From JBFAPK01 sp040676675 (GTDB lineage Bacteria > Actinomycetota > Actinomycetes > Mycobacteriales > Micromonosporaceae), in NCBI RefSeq assembly GCF_040676675.1, contig NZ_JBFAPK010000030.1, positions 1 to 64,000 on the forward strand: 64,000 nucleotides of DNA, given 5' to 3'. Below the pieces are notes generated by a model. That model did no database searches. It had not been told where the DNA came from and was given only the letters and a program-made list of their open reading frames with translations. Made by a program: the position numbers and the translations under genes. Of this stretch, positions 18,362 through 26,947 are shown one piece after another. Numbering within the stretch: position 1 is the stretch's first letter; each line of letters starts with the position of its first letter.

Positions 18362-18580
18362 GTGCGCCTCTATCCACACCGACTGCCCGGTGAGTCGCGG
18401 CCCGGCCGGCCGCTGCCGCCGCACCCCAGCGACCCGCCACCGCCGCAGGATCCGCAGCCCGAGCCGCCGCAGCCCGAGCCGGACGGTCGGCTCGGCGCCG
18501 GGTACGCGCTGATGGTCCTGCGGGAGAGCGCCGTCGTCCTCGGCGCACTGTGCGCGCTGATGGTGCTGCCATGGCCGTGA
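18362..18580 (+). CDS. Small proline-rich membrane protein
   Basis: A 72-residue protein. GTG 18362 follows GGAGGGG by 8 bases. Residues 10-45 are dominated by Pro/Gln/Glu (PPHPSDPPPPQDPQPEPP) and the C-terminus is one hydrophobic helix (LRESAVVLGALCALMVL). It overlaps the next gene by 10 bases, indicating translational coupling. Function unknown. Confidence 0.7.
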   Translation: MRLYPHRLPGESRPGRPLPPHPSDPPPPQDPQPEPPQPEPDGRLGAGYALMVLRESAVVLGALCALMVLPWP

Positions 18581-18834
18581 CCGTGAGCGGACCGGCCCAC
18601 GACTACCTACGGCCGGACTGGACGTGCGGTGGCTGTCCGTCCGGCACGCCCTGGCCGTGCTCGCCCGCGCGCGTCGAGTACGGCGAGCGGTACCGCGACC
18701 TCGGCCTGACGGTGGTGATGCGGAACCTCCTCGACCTCGCCGCCAAGGACCTCGCCAATTCCGGGCAGATCTTCGACCCCTCGGAGTTGCACGACCGGTT
18801 CATGGCGTGGACCCGCACCGGCGGTCAGCGATGA
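18571..18834 (+). CDS. Small Cys-motif hypothetical protein
   Basis: An 87-residue protein. DWTCGGCPSGTPWPCSPAR near residues 16-34 has three cysteines that may bind zinc; the second half is helical. It overlaps its upstream and downstream neighbours (ATGA junction at 18831). The same kind of short protein accompanies XRE regulators in actinomycetes as far as I can recall, without known function. Confidence 0.75.
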   Translation: MAVTVSGPAHDYLRPDWTCGGCPSGTPWPCSPARVEYGERYRDLGLTVVMRNLLDLAAKDLANSGQIFDPSELHDRFMAWTRTGGQR

Positions 18835-19103
18835 CGTTCCGGGCCGGGGACGCCATCCACGTCGGCGCGGCGGCCTCCGTCCAGTTCGCCGACGGGTCCG
18901 CGATCCTCGTCCGGCTGATCCGGGTCGAGAACTGGCCCACCTACCACGGGTGGGCGTGGCTGGACGTGTACGTGATTGATCGGAAGGGCGTCGCGATCGA
19001 GCGGCGACACATCTACGTCCAGCTGGCCGGCCTGCGGCCGGTACGGTCGGGACCCGCGGCGCGGCCGGGGGTGCGCAACCAGCGCACCTACACCACGGCG
19101 TGA
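18831..19103 (+). CDS. Small hypothetical protein
   Basis: A 90-residue protein, mostly beta-like (IHVGAAASVQFADGSAILVRLIRVEN), with several aromatics (YHGWAWLDVYV). It starts in an ATGA overlap with the preceding gene and is the last of the small-gene set downstream of the XRE regulator. No known domain is recognised. Confidence 0.75.
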   Translation: MTFRAGDAIHVGAAASVQFADGSAILVRLIRVENWPTYHGWAWLDVYVIDRKGVAIERRHIYVQLAGLRPVRSGPAARPGVRNQRTYTTA

Positions 19104-19109
19104 GCCTGA

Positions 19110-20303
19110 TCAGCCGATCAGCGCGTACTCGGGCAGGCCGGCGTCGGTCGCCAGCGACTTCGTGCTGCCGAGCAGCATCTTCTGGAACAGCCGGCTGTCG
19201 AACAGGGTGTTGCGGAATCGCAGGCCGAGGGCGCTGGCGGGGGCCAGGAACTTCCCCGGGTTGGCGCCGCGCTGCCAGCGGGCCGCGTACGGTCGCATCC
19301 GCCGCTCGTACGCCGCGAAGCCGGCCCGGTGGTCGCCGCCGGCGGCGGCCAGCTCGCCCGCCAGCACGTACGCGCCGACCAGCCCGGTGCCCACGCCCAT
19401 GCCGCCGAGCGTCACGCCCCAGGCGGCGTCGCCGAGCAGCGCGAACCGGCCGGACGTCCAGGCCGGGACGCTGACCCGGCTGATCGAGTCGAAGTACAGC
19501 TCGGGCGCGTCGCGCAGCCCGGCGAGCAGCAGCGGTACGTGCCAGCGCAGGCCGGCGAACGCCTCGGCGATCAGCTTCTTCTGCCGGTCGAGGTCGTGCC
19601 AGTCGTGGTCGAGCGGGGGCGAGGCGAAGACCGCGAACGCGCCGGCCTTGTCCGGGTCGCGCGGGTCGGCGGCGACGCTCGCCATCCGGCCGGGAACGTT
19701 GTACTGCCGGGGCGTGGCGTCCACCCCCAGCGAGTTGGGCAGTTCCCAGCCGGCCAGGTAGTAGCCGAGGTGCCGTACGTAGCGCTCCTCGGGCCCGAAG
19801 GCGAGGCGCCGTACGCCGGAGTGCAGCCCGTCGGCACCGATCACGATGTCGAAGCCGCGCGAGCCGTGCCGGGCGAACTCCACCTCGACGCCGCCGGCCG
19901 TCTCGGTCGCGGCGGTGATCCGGTCGCCGAAAAGGTACTCGGCGTGGTCGGCGCCGCGCTCGTACAGCACCCGGGACAGGTCGCGCCGGAGCACCTCGAT
20001 GTCGCCCCCGGCGAACTCGGCGGGCAGCTCGAAGATCTGCCGGCCGTGCTCGTCCACGCAGCGGATCGCCCCGCCGTGGGTCTGTAGGGCGCGCAACTCG
20101 TCGAGGACGCCCATCCGCGACAGTACGCCCAGGTGGGTGGGGCCGCGGAAGTCGACCGCGAAGCCGGAGGTGCGCAGCGCGGGCGCGGCCTCGACGACCG
20201 TGGTGGCCGCCCCGTACCGGGACAGCCAGTACGCCAGCGCGGGGCCGGCGACGCCGGCTCCGGAGATCAGGACTCGCAGGCCGCGCAGCGGGGAGGTGGT
20301 CAC
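19110..20303 (-). CDS. FAD-dependent monooxygenase (PHBH/TetX-like)
   Basis: A 397-residue class A flavoprotein hydroxylase. The N-terminal GAGVAGPALAYWLSRYG binds FAD, the middle has the DG motif (IVIGADGLHSGVRR), and RFALLGDAAWGVTLGGMGVG is the second FAD contact. GTG 20303 follows GAGGAG. It is divergent from a TetR gene with a perfect palindrome between them, so an inducible detoxification or antibiotic-inactivating role is likely. The substrate is unknown. Confidence 0.9.
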   Translation of the reverse strand: MTTSPLRGLRVLISGAGVAGPALAYWLSRYGAATTVVEAAPALRTSGFAVDFRGPTHLGVLSRMGVLDELRALQTHGGAIRCVDEHGRQIFELPAEFAGGDIEVLRRDLSRVLYERGADHAEYLFGDRITAATETAGGVEVEFARHGSRGFDIVIGADGLHSGVRRLAFGPEERYVRHLGYYLAGWELPNSLGVDATPRQYNVPGRMASVAADPRDPDKAGAFAVFASPPLDHDWHDLDRQKKLIAEAFAGLRWHVPLLLAGLRDAPELYFDSISRVSVPAWTSGRFALLGDAAWGVTLGGMGVGTGLVGAYVLAGELAAAGGDHRAGFAAYERRMRPYAARWQRGANPGKFLAPASALGLRFRNTLFDSRLFQKMLLGSTKSLATDAGLPEYALIG

Positions 20304-20324
20304 GGCGTTCTCCTCTCACGAAAA

Positions 20325-20345
20325 ACTGTGTCTCTCAGACACAGT
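20325..20345. promoter_or_regulatory. TetR operator palindrome
   Basis: ACTGTGTCT-CTC-AGACACAGT is a perfect 9+9 bp inverted repeat in the 87-base gap between the divergent FAD monooxygenase and TetR genes. A third half-site, AGACGCAGTTTT, stands at 20353-20364, so two overlapping dimers could bind. Confidence 0.8.
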
Positions 20346-20390
20346 GTACGATAGACGCAGTTTTACGCCGAGGGCAAGCGAGGGGTGCGG

Positions 20391-21089
20391 ATGGCGGCCG
20401 AGGTGACGGCGACGGAGCTGCTCTGGGGCGAGCGGACCGCCCCACGGCGCGGGCCGAGGCCGACCCTGACCCTGGAGAGCATCGCGGCGGCCGGCATCGG
20501 GATCGCCGACGCCGAAGGGCTGGCGGCCGTGACCATGCAGCGGGTCGCCGAGCGGCTGGGCGTCACGAAGATGGCCCTGTACCGGTACGTGCCGGGCAAG
20601 GTCGAGCTGGTCGCCCTGATGACCGACCTCGCCGTCGGCGGACCGCCCCGGCTGGACGAGGTCGGCGACGGTTGGCGGCCGAGGCTCGACGCGTGGGCGC
20701 GGCGGATGTTCGAGCGCTTCTGGGCCCACCCCTGGGCGATCGAGGCGACGGTCGGCGCCCGCGCCATCGGCCCGAACGAACTCGGGTGGCTGGAGCAGGC
20801 CGCCGCCGCGCTGACCGGTACCGGGCTGACCGGCTCCGAGATCCTCGACGTGGCCGCCACCCTCGTCGGGCACGTGCGCACGGTCGCGCAGCAGGGCGCG
20901 GCGATTTCCGCCGGGAGCCCGGAGCGGGCGATGAATGACGCCGTGGTCGGGCTGCTGGCCGGCCGGGAGGATCGGTTCCCCGCCCTGGTCGCGGCCCTGG
21001 CCGACCGGGGCGGCGAGGACCAGGCGCTCGACTTCGGCCTGCGGCGCATCCTCGACGGCGTGGAGCTGCTGATCGACCGCCGGCGCTGA
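20391..21089 (+). CDS. TetR-family repressor
   Basis: A 232-residue regulator. The N-terminal HTH (MQRVAERLGVTKMALYRYVPGKVELVALM) is preceded by a short extension, and the C-terminal domain matches the TetR_C class of tetracycline-repressor-like proteins. ATG 20391 has GAGGGG upstream. It most likely represses the divergent monooxygenase and itself through the 20325 palindrome. Confidence 0.9.
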   Translation: MAAEVTATELLWGERTAPRRGPRPTLTLESIAAAGIGIADAEGLAAVTMQRVAERLGVTKMALYRYVPGKVELVALMTDLAVGGPPRLDEVGDGWRPRLDAWARRMFERFWAHPWAIEATVGARAIGPNELGWLEQAAAALTGTGLTGSEILDVAATLVGHVRTVAQQGAAISAGSPERAMNDAVVGLLAGREDRFPALVAALADRGGEDQALDFGLRRILDGVELLIDRRR

Positions 21090-21468
21090 CGGGCCGGGCC
21101 GCCGACCGGCATTGACCGGCCGGCCGACGATCGGCGTCGCGGGCAGCCCGAACCGGCCCGCGTCGTGGGCGATGGCCGGGCGACGGGGGCGCCGCCGTCC
21201 ACAGTGGCTCGGCCGGAGCGGCACGCTCGGTCCACCGTGTACGGACGCGATCCCCGGCCGTACCGGGGGATCGGCGGCGCCGTCCGGCCGACCAAGATCG
21301 TCCGTACGGCCGGAGTGCGGGACGTGATGGTGACAGACAACCGTTCGCGGGCGGAATAGCGTCCTGTTCCCCGGGCGACACCGCTGCCGCGGCGCACCGT
21401 GGTCACCCTTCACCCGCACCGTCCATTCGGTACGGGCACCACTCCGCCACCCCCCATGGAGGGTCCCC
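21090..21468. other. 379-base intergenic stretch
   Basis: No gene is visible on either strand. It is GC-rich apart from a short patch near 21330-21360 (GTGACA ... GAATAG), which might be a promoter for the downstream deacetylase gene. Confidence 0.4.
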
Positions 21469-23202
21469 TTGTCCCTACCGATCCTGCACGTCGTCTCCCA
21501 CCCCGACGACGACCTGCTGTTCATGTCGCCGGACCTCGCGACCGCCGTACGGTCGGGCTCGCCGAGCGTCACCCTCTTCCTCACCGCCGGCCAGCTGACC
21601 GGCGCCGGCTCGACGGACGGCCAGCGCGCCCGCTCCCGGCAGCGCGGCATCCAGGACGCCTACGCGGTGATGGCCGGCCTCACTCCGAACGGCGACCAGT
21701 CCGAGTGGACCGGTGACCTCTTCAACGTCAACGGCAAGCTGCTCGAGCGCTACACCCTCGACGGCACCGACGTGCAGGTGGTCTTCGCCGCGTTGCGCGA
21801 CGGGCAGCTAGACACCCTGTACGCGGGCACGCCGCAGCAGACGGTGGTGACTACCGGCGGGCTCGGCGCTCCGCTGTACGGCTACAACAAGACCGACGTC
21901 ATCAACCTGATCAAGACGGTCGTCTCGGTCTACGAACCGGGGGAGGTCCGCTCGCTGGACCCGATGCCCGAGGCCCGCTACACCCCGCACGACCACGCCG
22001 ACCACACCGCCAGCGCCCGGTTCGTCGCCGACGCCGTCACCGACGTGCCGGTGGTCGCGTACCGCGGCTACAGCATCTCGTCGCTGCCGGTCAACCTCGC
22101 GCCGGAGGTGGCCGCCGCCAAGCTCGCGGCCTTCCAGGCGTACGCCGCCTACGACCCGCGCGCCGCCGCCAACGGCTGGACCGAGCGCATGGTGTACCGG
22201 TGGCCGCGGGGCACCTCCTGGGTCGGCCGTAACGCCGACGGGCGGCTGCAGGTCTTCACCGTCAACCAGGGCAAGGTGCTGACCTGGTGGCAGCTCGTGG
22301 GCGGCGGCTGGTCACAGCCGCAGTTCCTGCCGAGCGCCGGCGGACGGCTCGCCCCGACCATCGCGGTCGGCCGGGACGCGGACGGACGGTTGGAGGTGTT
22401 CGCCCGCCGACTCTCCGACCACCGGATCATGGTGATCTGGCAGACGGCGCCGAACGCCTCCTGGGCCGGCAGCTGGGCCGATCTGGGCAACCACAACGCC
22501 GGCATGTCCAACGCCGACCAGATGGGCTGCCCCGTGGTCGCCCGGCACGCCGACGGGCGGCTGGTGGTGTTCGTGAAGAACGGCGGCGGCGGGGTCAGCG
22601 GCAAGGCCCAGACGGTGGCCGGTGGCGGCTGGGGCGCCTGGCAGGACCTCGGCGGCGGCGACGTCCAGGACGGGCTGGCCGCGGTGAACGCGCCGGACGG
22701 CCGGATCGAGCTCTTCGCGGCCACCACCACCGGGCTGCTGCACTGGTACCAGTCGGCCGTGAACGGCTCCTTCACCCTGAACACGGGCCTGCCCTGCCTG
22801 GCGCCGGCCGGCCCGCCGACCGCGGTGCTCGGCTCCGACGGGCGGATCAGGGTGGTCTACCGCAAGGGCGGCGGCGTCGACGTGGCGGTCAGCCGCCAGG
22901 CGTCCCCGAACGGCGGCTGGGCCCCGCCGGTCGCCGGACCGGGGCCCGGCGGGACGGGCCACCTTGCCACCGCCGTGCTCGGCGACGACGTGCACGTGGT
23001 CGGCCGGGACGCCGACGACGGGATCTCGGTGGCCCCGCTCGACGGCGACTGCCTCCCGTTGGACTGGAACGGGCTCGGCGGGCGGGTCGACTGCCCGGCC
23101 GTGGCGGTCGACGGCGGCGGCCAGGCGGTGGTCTTCGCGGTGAACGGCCGGCCCGCGTACCACGGATGGGGCACCGTCGGCGCCTGGACGACGCTGCCCT
23201 GA
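21469..23202 (+). CDS. PIG-L/LmbE deacetylase fused to a probable beta-propeller
   Basis: A 577-residue protein. Residues 1-240 are a PIG-L-type zinc N-deacetylase: SHPDDD near the N-terminus and HDHADHTAS supply metal ligands. Residues about 240-577 are repeats of about 48-50 residues marked by W-x-G-R-(N/D)-A-D-G-R-L-x-V-F, like the PLL/fucolectin-type propeller seen in other actinobacterial LmbE proteins. The start is TTG 21469, 5 bases after GGAGGG. No signal peptide is seen, which is odd if it acts on extracellular glycans. Confidence 0.85.
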   Translation: MSLPILHVVSHPDDDLLFMSPDLATAVRSGSPSVTLFLTAGQLTGAGSTDGQRARSRQRGIQDAYAVMAGLTPNGDQSEWTGDLFNVNGKLLERYTLDGTDVQVVFAALRDGQLDTLYAGTPQQTVVTTGGLGAPLYGYNKTDVINLIKTVVSVYEPGEVRSLDPMPEARYTPHDHADHTASARFVADAVTDVPVVAYRGYSISSLPVNLAPEVAAAKLAAFQAYAAYDPRAAANGWTERMVYRWPRGTSWVGRNADGRLQVFTVNQGKVLTWWQLVGGGWSQPQFLPSAGGRLAPTIAVGRDADGRLEVFARRLSDHRIMVIWQTAPNASWAGSWADLGNHNAGMSNADQMGCPVVARHADGRLVVFVKNGGGGVSGKAQTVAGGGWGAWQDLGGGDVQDGLAAVNAPDGRIELFAATTTGLLHWYQSAVNGSFTLNTGLPCLAPAGPPTAVLGSDGRIRVVYRKGGGVDVAVSRQASPNGGWAPPVAGPGPGGTGHLATAVLGDDVHVVGRDADDGISVAPLDGDCLPLDWNGLGGRVDCPAVAVDGGGQAVVFAVNGRPAYHGWGTVGAWTTLP

Positions 23203-23349
23203 GCGGGCCGAGGGCCGACCGGTGGGGCGGGATCCGGGATGGGCAACCGGGGATCATGCGCGGGAACGAGCAGTAACGTATGGGCGATAGAGCCCGTGAG
23301 TGGGTAGAAGACCACGCGCTGACCCGAATTCTTCGAAAGAGGATGGACC

Positions 23350-23892
23350 ATGAGCCTGGAACGAGCGATCCCGCCCGATCCGTACGAGGTGCTGCCGCCC
23401 GTACCGTCGTTCACGCTCACGAGCGACGACGTCGCGAACGGTGAGCCGATGGGCACCGAGTTCGCGCACGGCAGCGTGGGCGGGGAGAACCTCTCGCCGC
23501 AGCTGGCCTGGTCGGGCTTCCCGGACGAGACCCGGGGCTTCGCGGTGACCTGCTTCGACCCGGACGCGCCGACCGGTAGCGGCTTCTGGCACTGGGTGCT
23601 CGTCAACGTGCCGGTCGAGGTGACCCAGCTGCCCCGGGGCGCGGGCGGGGGCGCGTCGACCGACGTCGGCGCCGCCTTCCACGTGCGCAACGACTACGGC
23701 GACCGGGCGTACGGTGGCGCCGCGCCGCCGGCCGGCGACCGGCCGCACCGGTACGTCTTCGCGGTGCACGCGCTCGACGTCGACCAGCTGCCCGTCACCC
23801 CGGAGGCGACCCCGGCGTACGTCGGGTTCAACCTCGCCTTCCACACCCTGGCCCGGGCGGTGATCCGTCCCACGTACCAGGTGAAGGAGTGA
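23350..23892 (+). CDS. YbhB/YbcL-family PEBP-like protein
   Basis: A 180-residue phosphatidylethanolamine-binding-protein homologue. FTLTSDDVANGEPM, ENLSPQLAWSGFPDETRGFAV, CFDPDAPTGSGFWHWVLVNVP and HRYVFAVHALD are the family's ligand-pocket strands. ATG 23350 follows AGAGGAT. Bacterial members are of unclear role. The gene lies alone. Confidence 0.92.
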   Translation: MSLERAIPPDPYEVLPPVPSFTLTSDDVANGEPMGTEFAHGSVGGENLSPQLAWSGFPDETRGFAVTCFDPDAPTGSGFWHWVLVNVPVEVTQLPRGAGGGASTDVGAAFHVRNDYGDRAYGGAAPPAGDRPHRYVFAVHALDVDQLPVTPEATPAYVGFNLAFHTLARAVIRPTYQVKE

Positions 23893-24063
23893 CGCGAGTC
23901 ACCCTCCGTGGCGCTCGTTGAGCGGCGTCACTCGCGGCCGGTGTCGGGGTCGATCCTCGGCACCGGCCGTACCGCGTCGGGCCCCACCCCGCCGCTCGAC
24001 CTCCCGGTTGGCCGCGCGACGCGACGGCGGGCGGGTGGGAGCCGGCGGGCGAGCCGGCGGAGA

Positions 24064-24774
24064 TCAGGACGGTACGCGGGCGACCGCGAAGACCGACTGC
24101 CCGAACGGCGGCCGGAACACCTGCTCGGCGGCCTTGGTGACGGGGAGCACGAGGGTGTCGTAGATCTTCACCATCGGCCCCTCCTTCGGCATCAGCCGGA
24201 AGACGCTGGTCGCCATGAAGTAGCCGATGAGCCCGAGCGCGTTGGCGTAGTGGAGCTTCTCCACCTCCAGGTCGGCCTCGGTCAGCGCCGCGCGCATGGT
24301 CTTCTTGGTGTAGCGCCGGACGTGGCCGGTCGCGATGTCGGCCGGGCTCATGGCGAACTGGAAGGCCGGCACGATCAGGACGATCGCGCCGCCGGGCCGG
24401 ACCAGGTCGCGCATGCTGCGCAGCGCCCCCACGTGGTCGTCGATGTGTTCGAGCACGTTGTACGAGACCGCGCCGCTGTAGTCGCCGCGCTCCGAGTGCG
24501 GCAGCAGCATCTCCCGTACCTCGATCTTCGGCTCGACGGAGAGCCGCTCCTTGAGCGCGACCAGCCGGTCCGGGTCGGCCTCGGTGGCCGTGAACCTGCT
24601 GAAGTGCGGTGCCCACTCCAGCGCGTAGTCGCCGAGCCCACTGCCGATCTCGATCGGGTTGTCACCCAGGTACGGCAAGGCCAGTTCCACGAACCAGCGC
24701 CGGTGGTTGACCGCTGTCGCGAGCCCTTCCAGGACCTCGGACTGCACCCGCTGATCTCCAGTGATTTCCGCCAT
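24064..24774 (-). CDS. Class I SAM-dependent methyltransferase
   Basis: A 236-residue enzyme with motif I IEIGSGLGDYALEW, acidic post-I EADPD and YNVLEHIDDHVGAL before the catalytic region. ATG 24774 follows AGGAA. The C-terminal third (VRRYTKKTMRAALTEADLEVEKLHY) matches methyltransferases found near cell-envelope glycosyltransferase genes. It is divergent from the 24987 membrane-protein gene. Confidence 0.88.
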   Translation of the reverse strand: MAEITGDQRVQSEVLEGLATAVNHRRWFVELALPYLGDNPIEIGSGLGDYALEWAPHFSRFTATEADPDRLVALKERLSVEPKIEVREMLLPHSERGDYSGAVSYNVLEHIDDHVGALRSMRDLVRPGGAIVLIVPAFQFAMSPADIATGHVRRYTKKTMRAALTEADLEVEKLHYANALGLIGYFMATSVFRLMPKEGPMVKIYDTLVLPVTKAAEQVFRPPFGQSVFAVARVPS

Positions 24775-24986
24775 GCGTCGATTCCTCGCGATCTGAACTC
24801 GACCTGCACCTGGACCGACAGAGTGAACCATCTACGACGACCGTAGGGAAATCGGGGCAGGGGTTACGGAACCGAGATGTGATGTGGGCGGTTGCCCGCC
24901 CATGTCAGGGACGTTACGGGACAGAGCACGCGGCCCCCGGTGAAGGGGACCCGACGCGTCCGCGGATCACTACGCTACGAATTGTT

Positions 24987-26936
24987 ATGACGACCCAGGG
25001 TGCTGGCACCACCGGGGTGCCTGGTGAACCCGCGGCCGAGTCCACCGCCTCAGCATCGATGGACCCCGTCCCCGACCGCGTCGACGGCGGGATCGGCGAG
25101 ACCGAAAGCCAACGTACGCAGGAGAACGTCCCGGCGGCCGTGCCGTCGGCCGGGACGCCGGCCCCCCGTACCGGGCGGACCGGACATCCGGCGTGGCGCT
25201 GGCTGCGTGCGGGGCGGGCGCGGGACACGGCCGCGGTACTGAGCTTCGTCGCGTTGGCCTTCTGGGTCACCGCCCGGCTCTGGCTGCACCCCGACCGCGG
25301 CCTGCGGTCGAACCCGATGGACCAGGCGTTCTTCGAGTGGATGCTGGCGCACGGCGCCCGGGTGCTGACCCATCTCGACTACCCGTTCGTCTCGTACCGG
25401 ATGAACGTCCCGGACGGGATCAACATGATGGCGAACACCTCGGTGCTCGCCATCTCGCTCCCCCTGGCCCCGCTGACCCTGCTCCTCGGTCCACGGCCGA
25501 CGTTCAACATCTTCCTCACCGCCGCGCTGGTCGCCACCGCGGTTGCCTGGTACTTCGTCCTGGCCCGCCACCTGGTCCGGTCCCGTTTCGCGGCCTGGAT
25601 CGGCGCGCTCTTCTGCGGCTTCGCGCCGAGCATGGTCTCGCACGCGAACGGCCACCCGAACATCGTCGCGCAGTTCCTGGTACCGCTGATCGTCTGGCGG
25701 ACGCTGCGGCTGCGGCAGCACGGCCGCTGGCTGCGCAACGGCGTACCGCTCGGGCTGCTGATCGTCTGGCAGGCCTTCATCAACCTGGAGATCCTGTTGA
25801 TGACGGCGATCGGGCTGGGGGTGGTCGCGGTCGTCGCGCTCCTGCGCCGCCCCGAGGTACGCCGCGACGTCCGCCCCTTCGTCGCCGGGCTGGGCGTCGC
25901 CGCCGTGGTCGCGCTGGTGCTGCTCGCGTACCCGCTCTCGGTCCAGTTCTTCGGCCCGCAGTCGTACCACGGCCTGCCGCCCCTCATCCGCGGCTACGGC
26001 GCGGACCTCGGCTCCTTCGTCGCCTTCTCGCGCGAGTCCATCGGCGGTGACGCCCGCACCGCCAAGTTCCTGGCCCAGAACCCGACCGAGGAGAACGCCT
26101 TCTTCGGCTGGCCGCTGGTGGTGCTGGTGCTGGCCCTGGTGGTCTGGCTGCGGCACAACATCGCGGTGGTCGGCCTCGCCGTCACCGGCCTGCTCTTCGC
26201 CCTGCTGTCGCTCGGCCCGCAGATCGAGTACGAGGGGCGGCCGACCGGGATACCCGGGCCGTGGCGGCTGGTGGTGAACGTGCCGGTGCTCGACTCGGCC
26301 GTACCGACCCGCTGGGCGCTGGCGATCGCCCCCGTCATCGGGCTGCTGCTCGCGATCGGCGTCGACCGGGCGGTCGAGCTGACCCGGCGGTACCCGCGGG
26401 CGGCCGTGCCGATCCGCGCGGCGGGAGTGACGATGCTGGCGATGGCGCTGGTCCCGCTCGTGCCGACGCCCCTGCCGGCCGCGAAGATCGCCCCGACCCC
26501 GGCGTTCGTCAGCTCGGGCGCCTGGCGGCAGTACGCCGACGGCGGGCGCAGCGTGGTGACCCTGCCGCTGCCGGCGACCCAGTACACCGACCCGCTGCGC
26601 TGGTCGGCGCAGACCGGGTTGGACATGCCGATCCCGCGCGGCTACTTCCTGGGCCCGGACGCGCACCCGGACCGGCGGGCCGCCTTCGGTGGTCCGACCC
26701 GCCCCTCCAGCCTGCTCTTCGCCTGGGTGAGCAAGAGCGGCAAGGTGCCGAAGCTCAACGCGGAGAACCGCCGGGAACTCCTGACGGACCTGCGGTTCTG
26801 GCGGGCCGGCGTGGTGATCCTCGCGCCACAGCGCAACTCCCTCGCCCTGCGGCAGACGATGACCGGTCTCACCGGCATCCAGCCGACGAAGACCGGCGGG
26901 GTCTGGCTCTGGGACATCCGTCCGTTGCTCGGCTGA
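24987..26936 (+). CDS. Large polytopic membrane protein, GT-C-like
   Basis: A 649-residue protein with a disordered 70-residue N-terminus, then about 10 hydrophobic segments and a C-terminal soluble domain. The loop NPMDQAFFEWMLAHGARVL, after the first helix, and the overall shape recall GT-C glycosyltransferases and actinobacterial YfhO-like membrane proteins. ATG 24987 has no ribosome binding site and lies just after a possible -10 (TACGAAT), so the transcript may be leaderless. The divergent methyltransferase may share the pathway. Confidence 0.8.
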   Translation: MTTQGAGTTGVPGEPAAESTASASMDPVPDRVDGGIGETESQRTQENVPAAVPSAGTPAPRTGRTGHPAWRWLRAGRARDTAAVLSFVALAFWVTARLWLHPDRGLRSNPMDQAFFEWMLAHGARVLTHLDYPFVSYRMNVPDGINMMANTSVLAISLPLAPLTLLLGPRPTFNIFLTAALVATAVAWYFVLARHLVRSRFAAWIGALFCGFAPSMVSHANGHPNIVAQFLVPLIVWRTLRLRQHGRWLRNGVPLGLLIVWQAFINLEILLMTAIGLGVVAVVALLRRPEVRRDVRPFVAGLGVAAVVALVLLAYPLSVQFFGPQSYHGLPPLIRGYGADLGSFVAFSRESIGGDARTAKFLAQNPTEENAFFGWPLVVLVLALVVWLRHNIAVVGLAVTGLLFALLSLGPQIEYEGRPTGIPGPWRLVVNVPVLDSAVPTRWALAIAPVIGLLLAIGVDRAVELTRRYPRAAVPIRAAGVTMLAMALVPLVPTPLPAAKIAPTPAFVSSGAWRQYADGGRSVVTLPLPATQYTDPLRWSAQTGLDMPIPRGYFLGPDAHPDRRAAFGGPTRPSSLLFAWVSKSGKVPKLNAENRRELLTDLRFWRAGVVILAPQRNSLALRQTMTGLTGIQPTKTGGVWLWDIRPLLG

Positions 26937-26947
26937 GACCGGGCGGG

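Noticed and set aside
23887..23933. Inverted repeat GAGTGACGC ... GCGTCACTC after the PEBP gene as a terminator
   Set aside because: The 29-base loop is too large to be confident; left out of the feature list.
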